Source: Bradyrhizobium sp. CCBAU 53340
Lineage (GTDB): Bacteria > Pseudomonadota > Alphaproteobacteria > Rhizobiales > Xanthobacteraceae
DNA: 64,000 nt
Direction: 5' to 3'
Assembly: GCF_015291645.1 (NCBI RefSeq)
Contig: NZ_CP030055.1
Location: forward strand, 682,001 to 746,000
In this document: one piece after another, positions 35,888-44,870 of the stretch
Numbering within the stretch: the stretch's first letter is position 1
Layout of the letters: every line of letters begins with the position of its first letter
Notes under the pieces: generated by a model
Seen by the model: only the letters and a program-made list of their open reading frames with translations
What the model was told of the DNA's origin: nothing
Database searches by the model: none
Translations under genes and position numbers: made by a program

Positions 35888-37387
35888 TCAATCCGTCACG
35901 ATCTTCACGCGGTCGCGCACCTTTACCTGTGCGGTGCGATCGAGGCCGTTCAGTACACGAAATCGCTCGGTGGGATGATCGACGCCGGCCATGCGGTGGG
36001 ACAGCGATTCCACGGTGTCGCCGGGCTGCACGGTGATGACCTTGATGCGCAGCGGGCGCGCGGCCTGGATCTCTTCGAGTGTCAGGCGGCGGAATGAATT
36101 GACGGTCTCGCGTGCATTGCGCTCGCTCTCGGTCGATTTCTGCCGTGTGGCGAAGATGAAGCGATAGACATCGCTGCCGAAGCGCAGCGCATAGACCTTG
36201 AACTGCCACTGGTCGCCCTTGGCGGTCGCGGACGCAGCCGGGAAACCGTTGATGCTGAGGTCCTCGGTGGATGCCTTCTCGACACCCTCCATCCAGCCGG
36301 AATTGAGATAGTCGCCGAGCGACTGCTCGGCCGGCACGCGCACGACGTCGAAACGCATCGCCTGCGAGCCGCCCTCGCGCACGCCGATCACAGCCTGTGC
36401 GGTGTTGTCGAGCGTGAAATTATCGGGCGCTTGGAAGGTGAAGCCGAGCTTCGGATGCAGGAATCTGCGGCCGCGGACAAAGCCTTCGCTTGGGTCCTCG
36501 CCATAGACGAGGTTATCGATCGCGGCGAGATAGCTCTCGCGGTCGCGCTCGCCGCCCTCAGGCGCCGTATATTGCCGCGCGATCGTCTGCGCGTTCTGCA
36601 CTCGTTCGGGCGTTGCCGGATGCGACGACGTGAAATCCTGCGCGCGCGGGTCGAGCGAGTTCTTGCCGGCTTTGAGCTCGGCATTGCGCTCCATCGCCGA
36701 GAGGAACCGCGCCGCACCATAGGGATCGAAATGCGCTTTGGCGGAGATGGCGACGCCGATGCCGTCAGCCTCGAATTCCTGGTTGCGCGAAAAGCTCGCC
36801 ATGGTGAGCTTGGTCTTGGCGAGCGCGAGCGCGGTGAGATCGGGGTCGTTGCTCATGTCGGTGACGACGCGCGTCACGATCGCCGCCTGGCGGGCCTGAT
36901 CCTCGCGCATCGCGGCGTGCTTGGACAGCACATGCGCCATCTCGTGGCTGAGCACCGAGGACAATTCCGACGTATCGCTCGCAAGCGCAAGCAGCCCGCG
37001 CGTGACATAGAGCTGGCCGTTCGGAAGCGCGAAGGCGTTTACCGCGCCAGAATTGAGGATGGTAACCTTGTAGCCCTGGTCGGGGTGATCGGACGCTGCA
37101 ACCAGCCGGTCGACCGTCTTGCTGACCAGTGATTCGAGCTTGGGGTCGTCATAGGTGCCGCCATAGCTCGCCAGGATGCGCTCGTGTTCCTTCTCCGTGG
37201 CGGGGGTCTGGGCGACCGCCGGCTTGGGTTTGGGCATCGCGACGGTCGGTGGGGCCGCAGCGGTCTGGAACCGGCCCATGTCGCCGCAACCGGCCAGCGC
37301 GGTACCCAGCGCAAGGCAAAGCACGGCCGGCGCAGCCCGCAGGCGGCGGCCATCACCTCGTCCGTGCCGTTCTAGCACCCCATTCAC
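35888..37387 (-). CDS. M48 family metalloprotease lipoprotein with C-terminal LysM-like domain
   Basis: A 499-residue lipoprotein: signal LCLALGTALAGC with lipobox Cys34. The zinc-protease domain has HEMAH (148-152) in LSSVLSHEMAHVLSKH and the third ligand in QEFEADGIG. The middle part FVRGRRFLHPKLGFTFQAPDNF is a separate beta domain. The C-terminus ITVQPGDTVESLSHRMAG ... FRVLNGLD is LysM-like, suggesting binding to peptidoglycan. This resembles BepA/YfgC-type periplasmic proteases that degrade misassembled outer-membrane proteins. The start at 37387 leaves 19 extra residues before the signal; an inner start is possible. Confidence 0.87.
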   Translation of the reverse strand: MNGVLERHGRGDGRRLRAAPAVLCLALGTALAGCGDMGRFQTAAAPPTVAMPKPKPAVAQTPATEKEHERILASYGGTYDDPKLESLVSKTVDRLVAASDHPDQGYKVTILNSGAVNAFALPNGQLYVTRGLLALASDTSELSSVLSHEMAHVLSKHAAMREDQARQAAIVTRVVTDMSNDPDLTALALAKTKLTMASFSRNQEFEADGIGVAISAKAHFDPYGAARFLSAMERNAELKAGKNSLDPRAQDFTSSHPATPERVQNAQTIARQYTAPEGGERDRESYLAAIDNLVYGEDPSEGFVRGRRFLHPKLGFTFQAPDNFTLDNTAQAVIGVREGGSQAMRFDVVRVPAEQSLGDYLNSGWMEGVEKASTEDLSINGFPAASATAKGDQWQFKVYALRFGSDVYRFIFATRQKSTESERNARETVNSFRRLTLEEIQAARPLRIKVITVQPGDTVESLSHRMAGVDHPTERFRVLNGLDRTAQVKVRDRVKIVTD

Positions 37388-37416
37388 GTCGCTTAACCCG
37401 TGTGCCTGGCCCTTGT

Positions 37417-38187
37417 TTAGGGCCTTACCCCTGTCGGCTCGCTTGCGCCCAGCAACTCGACTTGTCCCACGAGGCGCACATCGATACGCGGCCCCATCGT
37501 CCCCTCAACCCAGCCCCTGACGCGAACTCGCTTATTTTCCAGGGACTTAACGGTCATCCCGGCGCTTTCGAACGCCGGCAGATTGCGCTTTGAAATAGTC
37601 GCGGCAAAGCCGCGTGTCCAGCTTCGTCCGAAGTTGAGGTAGGTCATTGCCCCAGCTTGCCGGACCGACAGGACTTTGCCCTCGACCACCATAAAGCGCC
37701 CAATCCCGGCCAAAATATCGTCCGGACTTTCCGCGTTTTTTATGGCCGACGGGTCAGCCCAACTGCCCTTTTTTTGGCGCCGTGCCTCGGCCTCCGACGC
37801 CATCAGGGCGGTCGCGCAGTCCCTGTCGGCGATCTCGGCCGAGACGAGGGCATCGCCCTGGGCGAGCAGGATGGCCTGCACGGAGGTGTCGCTGTCCCCG
37901 ATGAACACCAATGCGCCCTGGCGACCGTAGCGATCCGGCGTGTCATCGGTGCCGCGCAAGGTTATCTCGCGACCGGTGAGCAGCGTGGTCAGAGCCTGCT
38001 TCGTCGTTGCTGTCGCCTCGATCCCGGTGAGGCGGACTTCGCGGCCATCGTCGAGACGGACGCTGCGCGCATCGACGACCGCGGCGAAGCGACCGTCGCC
38101 CTGAGCCTCGAACTGGCACGGTGTCGCGTTCGCCGCGTGACCTGCGACGAGAAATAATCCGACGATGAGTTGAAGCCGTTGCGTCAC
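37417..38187 (-). CDS. Thermonuclease (SNase-like) domain protein, exported
   Basis: A 256-residue protein. The GTG at 38187 gives MTQRLQLIVGLFLVAGHAANA, a signal peptide with A-x-A; the longer frame runs into a dispersed repeat. Residues 30-150 follow a staphylococcal-nuclease-like OB-fold: VVDARSVRLDDGREVRLTGIEA, then RYGRQGALVFIGD and AEARRQKKGSW. The catalytic Arg/Glu pattern is only partly kept, so activity is uncertain. The C-terminal 100 residues form a second beta-rich part (VEGKVLSVRQAGAMTYLNFG). It follows an M48 protease gene's start at 30 bases' distance. Confidence 0.75.
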   Translation of the reverse strand: MTQRLQLIVGLFLVAGHAANATPCQFEAQGDGRFAAVVDARSVRLDDGREVRLTGIEATATTKQALTTLLTGREITLRGTDDTPDRYGRQGALVFIGDSDTSVQAILLAQGDALVSAEIADRDCATALMASEAEARRQKKGSWADPSAIKNAESPDDILAGIGRFMVVEGKVLSVRQAGAMTYLNFGRSWTRGFAATISKRNLPAFESAGMTVKSLENKRVRVRGWVEGTMGPRIDVRLVGQVELLGASEPTGVRP

Positions 38188-38262
38188 ATGACCCGGAGAG
38201 GTTGCGTTTCGCGTTGATGTTAACCCAAGCGCTTTGAGGCGCGAAGAGACTTCCTCGCACTC

Positions 38263-38343
38263 CGTCATTGCGAGCGCAGCGAAGCAATCCAGAGTATTTC
38301 CACGGAGGGATTCTGGATTGCTTCGCTGCGCTCGCAATGACGT
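38263..38343. repeat. Palindromic repeat, family D (CGTCATTGCGAGCGCAGCGA)
   Basis: Arms CGTCATTGCGAGCGCAGCGA and TCGCTGCGCTCGCAATGACG are exact complements, with further pairing of AGCAATCCAGA / TCTGGATTGCT around a short loop. The same element is at 39716-39802. Confidence 0.85.
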
Positions 38344-38505
38344 GGCGACATCCATACGTCTTTCCGCTTTGCGGAAAACACGTGCGGCAATCGTGCTCTC
38401 GTGACGCACCTGCGCTTGCTGCGCTCTTGCGCATGCGGCATGATCGGGAGAATAGCAATAATGAAGCCGCCATCAGAGACAGGCAATCAAGGGAGGTTGA
38501 TTTCC

Positions 38506-39711
38506 ATGAAGCATATTTTGTCGGGCATTTTTGCCGCAGCGTTTGCCCTCAGCGCGAGCGCCGCGCAGACCCAGGACAAGCCTCCCCTGAAGATCGGCGG
38601 CATCCTCGACATGTCGAGCCTTTATGCCGATATCACCGGCCCCGGCAGCGAGACCGCCGCCAAGATGGCGGTGGAAGATTTCGGCGGCGAGGTGCTGGGA
38701 CGCAAGATCGAGGTGCTGGCGGCTGACCATCAGAACAAGGCTGACCTTGCCGCCAACATCGCGCGCGACATGCTCGACAATCAGGGCGTCGAGATGATCT
38801 ATGACGTCGCGGCCTCCGCCACCGCGCTCGCCGCGGGTGAGATCGCGAAGGCGCGTAACAAGATCATCATGTTCAACGGTCCGGGCTCGATCCGTCTCTC
38901 CAACGAAGCTTGCGGTCCCACCACCATCCACTACGTGTTCGACACTTACGGCCAGGCCAACGTCACCGGCCTTGCGGCCGTGAAGTCGGGTCTCGACACC
39001 TGGTTCTTTCTCACCGCCGACTATGCCTTCGGCCAGGACCTGGAGAAGGACACCAGTGCGGTCGTGACCAAGACCGGCGGCAAGGTGCTCGGCAGCGTGC
39101 GCCATCCGCTCAACACGTCCGATTTCTCCTCCTTCCTGCTGCAGGCGCAGGCCTCGAAGGCGAAGGTGATCGGGCTTGCCAATGCCGGCGGCGACACCGT
39201 CAATGCCATCAAGCAGTCGGCCGAGTTCGGCATCATGAAAGGCGGCCAGAAGGTTTCGCCGCTGCTGGCCTTTGTCACCGACATCGACTCGATCGGGCTT
39301 GAGACCGCGCAGGGCTTGCTGCTGGCCGAAGCCTTCTACTGGGATATGAACGACGAGACGCGCGCTTTCTCGAAGCGCTTTCAGGAGCGCGTCAAGCGGC
39401 CGCCGACCTCGGCACAGGCCGGCGTCTATTCTTCCGTCACGCATTATCTGAAGGCGGTGAAGGCGGCGGGCACGACCGATGCGGCCGCGGTGATGAAGGT
39501 GATGAAGGAGACGCCGATCAACGACTTCTTCGCTCACAACGGCAAGATCCGCGAGGACGGCCGCATGGTGCATGACATGTACCTGTTCGAGGTGAAGAAG
39601 CCGTCGGAGTCCAAGGGCCGCTGGGACGACTACAAGCTGCTCGCCACCGTGCCCGGCAGCGAGGCGTTCCAGTCGCTGGAGCAGTCGCGCTGCCCGCTGG
39701 TCAAAAAGTAA
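38506..39711 (+). CDS. ABC transporter substrate-binding protein, branched-chain amino acid type
   Basis: A 401-residue periplasmic binding protein of the LivK-like family, with signal MKHILSGIFAAAFALSASAA. The mature start PLKIGGILDMSSLYADITGPGSETAAKMAVEDFGG and FLTADYAFGQDLEKDT are typical. ATG at 38506 has GGGAGG 11 bases upstream. No permease or ATPase genes are adjacent. In this genus such orphan binding proteins often accompany catabolic genes, and here acyl-CoA genes follow. The ligand is likely an organic or aromatic acid rather than an amino acid, by context. Confidence 0.9.
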   Translation: MKHILSGIFAAAFALSASAAQTQDKPPLKIGGILDMSSLYADITGPGSETAAKMAVEDFGGEVLGRKIEVLAADHQNKADLAANIARDMLDNQGVEMIYDVAASATALAAGEIAKARNKIIMFNGPGSIRLSNEACGPTTIHYVFDTYGQANVTGLAAVKSGLDTWFFLTADYAFGQDLEKDTSAVVTKTGGKVLGSVRHPLNTSDFSSFLLQAQASKAKVIGLANAGGDTVNAIKQSAEFGIMKGGQKVSPLLAFVTDIDSIGLETAQGLLLAEAFYWDMNDETRAFSKRFQERVKRPPTSAQAGVYSSVTHYLKAVKAAGTTDAAAVMKVMKETPINDFFAHNGKIREDGRMVHDMYLFEVKKPSESKGRWDDYKLLATVPGSEAFQSLEQSRCPLVKK

Positions 39712-39715
39712 GCGC

Positions 39716-39802
39716 CGTCATTGCGAGCGAAGCGAAGCAATCCACAGATGCTTCGGTAGAGGCGGTCTGGATTGCTTCGTCGCTTCGCTCCTCGCAATGA
39801 CG
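39716..39802. repeat. Palindromic repeat, family D
   Basis: CGTCATTGCGAGCGAAGCGA and its complement at 39783-39802 enclose AGCAATCCACAGATGC / TCTGGATTGCTTCG. It begins five bases after the binding-protein stop. Confidence 0.85.
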
Positions 39803-39845
39803 ATGTGGTGATAGCCCGATCAAACAACAACAGAGGAAACGTCCC

Positions 39846-40634
39846 ATGAACGACATGGTCCTGCAAAAGCTCGAAGGCGGGCTGCTCACCATCACCATGA
39901 ACCGCCCCGAGCGGAAGAACGCGCTCAACCCCGAGATGGTCGCTGGCCTCGTCGAGGCGGCGCGGCGCGCGGCCGACGATCCCGAGGTGCGGGCGGTGTT
40001 GTTCAAGGGCGCGGGCGGTTCGTTCTGCGTCGGCGGTGACGTCAAGTCGATGGCCGCCGGCCGCGCACCATTGCCATTCGAACAGAAGCTTGCGAACCTT
40101 CGCCGCGGCATGGAGGTCTCGCGCATCCTGCACCAGATGCCGAAACCGGTGGTGGCGCAGCTCGATGGTGCCGCGGCCGGCGCCGGCCTGTCGATGGCGC
40201 TGTCCTGCGATCTCCGCATCGCCAGCGAGTCCTGCAAGATCACGACCGCTTTCGCCAAGGTCGGATTCTCCGGCGACTACGGCGGCACCTATTTCCTGAC
40301 CCAGCTGCTCGGCAGCGCGCGGGCGCGCGAGCTCTATCTGATGTCGCCGGTGCTGACCGCGAAGGAAGCGCATGCGATCGGCATGGTGACCAAGGTCGTG
40401 CCCGACGCCGAGATCGACGCTGCCGCGCACGAGGTCGCGCTGTCGCTGGCACAAGGTCCCTCGATCGCGCTCGGCTTCATCAAGCGCAACATCAACAATG
40501 CAGAGCATCTGCCCCTCGAGGACTGCTTCGACGGCGAGGCGATCCATCACACCCGCTGTGGCGACACCGACGATCACAAGGAGGCGGCGAAAGCTTTCGT
40601 CGAGAAGCGCAAGCCCGCCTTCAGGGGCGCATGA
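39846..40634 (+). CDS. Enoyl-CoA hydratase/isomerase family protein
   Basis: A 262-residue crotonase-fold protein that would hydrate or isomerise enoyl-CoA esters. The oxyanion-hole segments are GAGGSFCVGGDVKSMAAG and QLDGAAAGAGLSMALSCDLRIAS; TAFAKVGFSGDYGGTYFLTQLLG follows. Gly/Asp at the position of the second catalytic glutamate suggests an isomerase or lyase-like relative instead of a standard hydratase. It overlaps the next gene (ATGA) and is in an operon with it. Confidence 0.9.
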   Translation: MNDMVLQKLEGGLLTITMNRPERKNALNPEMVAGLVEAARRAADDPEVRAVLFKGAGGSFCVGGDVKSMAAGRAPLPFEQKLANLRRGMEVSRILHQMPKPVVAQLDGAAAGAGLSMALSCDLRIASESCKITTAFAKVGFSGDYGGTYFLTQLLGSARARELYLMSPVLTAKEAHAIGMVTKVVPDAEIDAAAHEVALSLAQGPSIALGFIKRNINNAEHLPLEDCFDGEAIHHTRCGDTDDHKEAAKAFVEKRKPAFRGA

Positions 40635-41386
40635 TGACGGCGTCCTATATGCGGCTGCGGCAGATTTGTCTCGTCGCACCGCACCTTGAGCCCGTCACCT
40701 CCGATATCACCGAGATCATGGGCCTTTCCGTCTGCTATCGCGACGGCAATGTCGCCAAATACGGCCTGGAGAATGCACTGCTGCCGGTCGATACGATCCT
40801 GCTGGAGGTCGTCGCGCCGTTCAAGGACGGCACCACCGCTGGCCGCTTCATCGAGAAGACCGGCGGCCGCGGCGGCTACATGGCGATCTTCTGCTGCAAT
40901 GATCCGGACGAACGCGGCCGCCATGCGAATGCGATGGGCGTGCGCACGGCGAACGTGATCGACCACGCGCCCTATCATGGCGTTCAGCTCCACCCCCGCG
41001 ACTGCCGCGCCGCCTTCATCGAGTTCAACCACACCGAAGGCAGCGACGACATTCTGGGCGCGTACCCGCCGGCCGGTCCCAACTGGCAAAGCTTCATCCG
41101 CAAGGATGTGACGCTGGCGCTCACGGCCGTGGAGATGCAGAGCCCGGATCCTCAGGGACTGGCGGCGCATTGGGGCAAGATCATCGGGGTGGCGCCGAAT
41201 GACGAGACTGAATTGAAGCTGCCTAATGCGACTTTCCGGTTCGTCAAGGGCGCGAACGAGGTCATGAGCGCGCTGGAGTTTCGGGTCGCTGACGTGGCCC
41301 AGGTGCTGCATGCCGCCAAGGCGAAGGGGCTCGCGGTTGCGGGTAACGAGTTTCTGCTCGGCGGGGTGACGTTCCGCGTCAGTTGA
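40631..41386 (+). CDS. VOC (glyoxalase-fold) family protein
   Basis: A 251-residue protein with two vicinal-oxygen-chelate modules: RLRQICLVAPHLEPVTSDITEIMGLSVCYRD near the start, and DVTLALTAVEMQSPDPQGLAAHWGKIIG in the second half. Metal ligands are not certain: His in CLVAPHL and Glu in FIEFNH are candidates. It may act on CoA esters, as methylmalonyl-CoA epimerase relatives do; coupling to an enoyl-CoA hydratase gene by ATGA overlap supports a role in the same pathway. No exact reaction can be given. Confidence 0.75.
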   Translation: MMTASYMRLRQICLVAPHLEPVTSDITEIMGLSVCYRDGNVAKYGLENALLPVDTILLEVVAPFKDGTTAGRFIEKTGGRGGYMAIFCCNDPDERGRHANAMGVRTANVIDHAPYHGVQLHPRDCRAAFIEFNHTEGSDDILGAYPPAGPNWQSFIRKDVTLALTAVEMQSPDPQGLAAHWGKIIGVAPNDETELKLPNATFRFVKGANEVMSALEFRVADVAQVLHAAKAKGLAVAGNEFLLGGVTFRVS

Positions 41387-41401
41387 TTCTCTATTCGTGA
41401 T

Positions 41402-41528
41402 CCGTCACCCTGAGGTGCTCGCCTCTTCGGCGAGCCTCGAAGGGCGACGGCCACTAGCCGGGCCGTTCATCCTTCGAGGCTCCCGATGGGCCGCTTTGCG
41501 CCCCATCACTCGCACCTCAGGATGACGG
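41402..41528. repeat. Intergenic repeat, family B
   Basis: CCGTCACCCTGAGGTGCTCG to TCGCACCTCAGGATGACGG with CATCCTTCGAGGCTCCC inside; counterpart of 19182-19338. It lies between VOC and acyl-CoA synthetase genes. Confidence 0.75.
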
Positions 41529-41572
41529 GGCGAGAGGCGCGGAACGGCTCTACGAAGAAGGAGACACTCAAC

Positions 41573-43687
41573 ATGACGCATCCGCTCGACAGCTTCTTCT
41601 CACCCGCAAGCATCGCGCTGATCGGCGCCTCGCGCGATCACGAGAAGATCCCGGGCCGGCTGCTGTCGATGCTTCGCAAGAACGAATATCCCGGGAAGAT
41701 CTATCCGGTGAACCCGAACTACGCCGATATCGACGGGCTCACCTGTTACAAGTCGATCACTGAGATTGCAGCACCGATCGACCTCGCCGTCATCACCATC
41801 CCGGCGCGTGCCGTGTTGCCTGCGCTCGAGCAGTGCGCCGCCGCCGGCTTCAAGAACGCGGTCATCATTTCCTCCGGCTTTGCGGAGGAGGGCGGCGACA
41901 GCGCGGTGATGCAGGATGCGATCGCGGCGCTGGCGAAACGCACCGGCATGCGGATTTCCGGGCCGAATGCCGAGGGCTTTTTCAGTCAGGTGCAGCGTGT
42001 CGCGGCGACGTTCAGTCCGGCCGTGGATGTCAAGCCGGGCGTGGTCCCGCTTATCGCAACGACACGGCGGATCGGTATTGTCGCGCAGAGCGGCGGCATC
42101 GGTTTTGCCTATTACCATCGCGCCAAGGCGCTCGGCATCGCCGTGAGCTACGTCGTCAGTGCGGGCAACGAATCCGATCTCGGCGCTGGCGAGTTTCTGG
42201 ATTACATGGTGCAGGACGCCTCGACCGACGTGATCCTGCTGTTCATCGAAGGCATCCGCGACGTCGACAAATTCCTGGCCGCTGCGCTGCGCGCCGCCGA
42301 GCTCAGGAAGCCGGTCATCGTCACCAAGGTCGGCCGCTCCGGTGCCGGGATGCGCGCGGCTGCCTCGCACACCGCGAACATGGCCGGCTGGTCGGCGGCT
42401 TATGACGCGGTGTTCGCGAAATATGGCTTCATCGTCTCCAACGATCTCGACGAGGCGCTGACGATCGCGGCGGTGCTTGTTAGCAATCCCTTGCCGAAAG
42501 GCGATCGGGTCGCAGTGGTGACAGTGTCGGGCGGGGCGGGCATCTGGGGTGCGGATGCTGTGGCACTGCAGGGCTTGCGGGTGCCGGAGCTCTCCGAGCC
42601 CATCCAGGCGGGAATCAAGGCGTTGATGCCGTCCTACGGCACGGCGCGCAATCCGATTGACGTCACCGCTCAGGGCGTGACGTCAGGCGGCCTGCAGAAG
42701 AGCGTCGATCTGCTCACGGTTTCGGGCGAGGTCGATGCGATCCTGGTCGTGCTGTCGCTGTCGAGCGACGTACGCAAGCCGTTCAAGGAAGAAGAGTTGG
42801 CGCCGGCGCTGGCAGCGCAGCACAAACCGGTGGTGTTCTATTCCTATACGGTGCCGTCGGATTTCGCGCGGCGCGAGCTTGCAAAATCCGGGGTCGTGGT
42901 GTTGTCGGGCCTCACCCATGTCGGCGTCGCGATGCGACGGATCGTCGACTATGCGAAGTTCAGCCTGCCGAAGCCGCCAGACGAGACCCGGCTGCCTGCG
43001 CGGGATCTCTCGGCGCATCTGACCTCGCCAGTCCTGTCCGAGACCGATAGCAAGGCTTTGCTTCGTGCAGCCGGCATTGCGCTGCCCGACGAAGTTCTGG
43101 TGCCAGAAAAGAGCGAGCTGGACGCGGCTGTCGCCCGCGTCGGCTTTCCGCTGGCGATGAAGATCCAGTCGCCCGATATCGCCCACAAGAGCGAGGTCGG
43201 CGGTGTACGTATCAACATCACCACCAAGGGCGAGGTGTTCCTGGCGTTCGAGGCGCTGCTCAACAATGCGCGCAAGCATCGGCCGGAGGCCGCCATTCAG
43301 GGCGTGCTGGTTGGGCCGATGGCGAAGAAAGGCGTCGAGATCATCGTGGGCACGATGACGGATCAGACATTCGGGCCGATGGTGATGGTCGGGTTCGGCG
43401 GTATCACCACGGAGCTGTTTCGCGACGTTATCTATCGTCCTGCGCCCGTGAGTGCGGATGAAGCCGGCGCGATGCTGGCGGCGCTGAAAGCCGCGCCGCT
43501 GCTGATCGGATTTCGCGGAGCGGCGAAAGCGGATGTGTCGGCGCTTGCGCAGTTGATTGCGGATATCTCGCTGCTCGCGGCGCGTCATGCAGGAGAGATC
43601 GAGGAGATCGAGCTCAACCCGGTGCTGGTGCACCCGGAAGGGCTTGGTGTGACGATCGTGGATGCGCTGGTGGTGGGGCGGAAATAA
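41573..43687 (+). CDS. ADP-forming acyl-CoA synthetase (acetate--CoA ligase family)
   Basis: A 704-residue single-chain enzyme with three regions: a CoA-binding Rossmann domain (FFSPASIALIGASRDHEKIPGRLL, residues 8-31), a succinyl-CoA-ligase-like middle part with the phospho-His neighbourhood in TVSGGAGIWGADAV, and a C-terminal ATP-grasp (GFPLAMKIQSPDIAHKSEVGGV ... EIELNPVLVHPEG). It forms acyl-CoA from an acid with ATP to ADP conversion. ATG at 41573 has AAGGAG 12-13 bases upstream. Substrate unknown; context suggests an intermediate in organic acid breakdown. Confidence 0.9.
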   Translation: MTHPLDSFFSPASIALIGASRDHEKIPGRLLSMLRKNEYPGKIYPVNPNYADIDGLTCYKSITEIAAPIDLAVITIPARAVLPALEQCAAAGFKNAVIISSGFAEEGGDSAVMQDAIAALAKRTGMRISGPNAEGFFSQVQRVAATFSPAVDVKPGVVPLIATTRRIGIVAQSGGIGFAYYHRAKALGIAVSYVVSAGNESDLGAGEFLDYMVQDASTDVILLFIEGIRDVDKFLAAALRAAELRKPVIVTKVGRSGAGMRAAASHTANMAGWSAAYDAVFAKYGFIVSNDLDEALTIAAVLVSNPLPKGDRVAVVTVSGGAGIWGADAVALQGLRVPELSEPIQAGIKALMPSYGTARNPIDVTAQGVTSGGLQKSVDLLTVSGEVDAILVVLSLSSDVRKPFKEEELAPALAAQHKPVVFYSYTVPSDFARRELAKSGVVVLSGLTHVGVAMRRIVDYAKFSLPKPPDETRLPARDLSAHLTSPVLSETDSKALLRAAGIALPDEVLVPEKSELDAAVARVGFPLAMKIQSPDIAHKSEVGGVRINITTKGEVFLAFEALLNNARKHRPEAAIQGVLVGPMAKKGVEIIVGTMTDQTFGPMVMVGFGGITTELFRDVIYRPAPVSADEAGAMLAALKAAPLLIGFRGAAKADVSALAQLIADISLLAARHAGEIEEIELNPVLVHPEGLGVTIVDALVVGRK

Positions 43688-43701
43688 GCAAAAACACCTC
43701 T

Positions 43702-43830
43702 GTCATCCCGGGGCGCGAAGCGAACCCGGGATCCATAACCACAGGGAGTGGTTTGGCGACGACTCGGAGTGAACAGCTCGCCCTACCGCATCTCCCTGTG
43801 GTTATGGGTCTCCGCCGTCGCGGGGACGAC
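43702..43830. repeat. Intergenic palindromic repeat, family A
   Basis: Outer TGTCATCCCGGGGCGCG and CGCGGGGACGAC arms; inner CATAACCACAGGGAG / CTCCCTGTGGTTATG. It lies between convergent genes. Confidence 0.7.
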
Positions 43831-43869
43831 AGGAGAGATCGCCAAGGTGTCGGCCGAACGCGGCCGCGC

Positions 43870-44688
43870 TCACCGTCCTTTGAAATTCGCCACGCGCCGT
43901 TCTTCCGTTGCCTTCACGCCTTCCTTGAAATCTTCCGTGGCGCGCAGGCGGGTCTGCTCGGCGAGTTCGTGATTGGTCGCGGCCATCACGCGGTCGGCGA
44001 GGCCGGCGCGCATCGTGGCGCGGGTGGAGAGCAGCCCGAGCGGGGAGCATTCGGCGATCTCGCTTGCGAGCTTCATCGCGGCTGATTTGACCTGATCCTG
44101 TGGCACCAGCTCGTTGGCGAGGCCCCATTTATAGGCCTCTTCGCCGGTGACGCGACGGCTGGTGTAGAACATCAGCTCGGCGTTGTTCTTGCCGATCAGC
44201 TCGGGGAGCGTCGTCGTCAGGCCGAAGCCGGGGTGAAAGCCGAGCTTGGTAAAATTCGCGGAGAAGCGGGCCTCAGGGCAGGTGACGCGGAAGTCGGCCG
44301 ACACGGCAAGCCCGAGGCCGCCGCCGATGGCCGCGCCCTGCACGGCGGCGACGATCGGCTTCTTGGCGCGGAAGATGCGCACGGCCTGGATGTAGAGATG
44401 GTTGATCGGGCCGAGGCTGTCGGCCGGGTCGCCTTTTGCTCGTTTTTCGGCCTCCTGCGCTTCCTGTGCCTGCCGTGCGGGATCGCCGAAATTGGCGCCG
44501 GCGCAGAACGCCTTGCCTTGCGCGGACAACACGGAGGCCCGGATCTCGATGTCGCGGTCGAACTCGTCGAGTGCATCCGCGATCTGGTTGATCAGCGAGA
44601 TGTCGAAGAAGTTGAGCGGCGGGCGGCGGATCTCGATGCTGCCGACGTGTCCGAGCTTCTCGACGCCGATATCTTTGTAGGTGGTCAT
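43870..44688 (-). CDS. Enoyl-CoA hydratase/isomerase family protein
   Basis: A 272-residue crotonase-fold protein. Motifs are SAQGKAFCAGANFGDPA (first oxyanion region), AAVQGAAIGGGLGLAVSADFRVTC (second) and ANFTKLGFHPGFGLTTTLPELIG (catalytic segment). Asp/Gly replacements near the usual Glu pair make the precise reaction uncertain. It is the first-strand neighbour of two acyl-CoA dehydrogenase genes upstream, with 182 bases and a repeat between them. Likely beta-oxidation-type role. Confidence 0.88.
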   Translation of the reverse strand: MTTYKDIGVEKLGHVGSIEIRRPPLNFFDISLINQIADALDEFDRDIEIRASVLSAQGKAFCAGANFGDPARQAQEAQEAEKRAKGDPADSLGPINHLYIQAVRIFRAKKPIVAAVQGAAIGGGLGLAVSADFRVTCPEARFSANFTKLGFHPGFGLTTTLPELIGKNNAELMFYTSRRVTGEEAYKWGLANELVPQDQVKSAAMKLASEIAECSPLGLLSTRATMRAGLADRVMAATNHELAEQTRLRATEDFKEGVKATEERRVANFKGR

Positions 44689-44720
44689 ATTGCCTCCAAT
44701 GTCTCAGTAGCGAAGAACCA

Positions 44721-44837
44721 CCTCTCCCAGAGGGAGAGGTCGATTTGCGCCAGCAAATCGGGTGAGGGGATCAGCTCTATCGTGAGACTGTAACCCCTCA
44801 CCCGGCGCTACGCGCCGACCTCTCCCGCGGGAGAGGT
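44721..44837. repeat. Inverted repeat with CCTCTCCC arms
   Basis: CCTCTCCCAGAGGGAGAGGTCG and CGACCTCTCCCGCGGGAGAGG flank inner GGGTGAGGGGAT / TAACCCCTCACCC. Lies between the hydratase and acyl-CoA dehydrogenase genes on the minus strand. Confidence 0.75.
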
Positions 44838-44870
44838 GAACGGAGCGCGAGGCCAGGGTTGCGATCCCAT

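Noticed and set aside
37417..38409. Longer N-terminus for the nuclease-like protein
   Set aside because: The extension translates the family D repeat; the GTG at 38187 places a signal peptide at the N-terminus.
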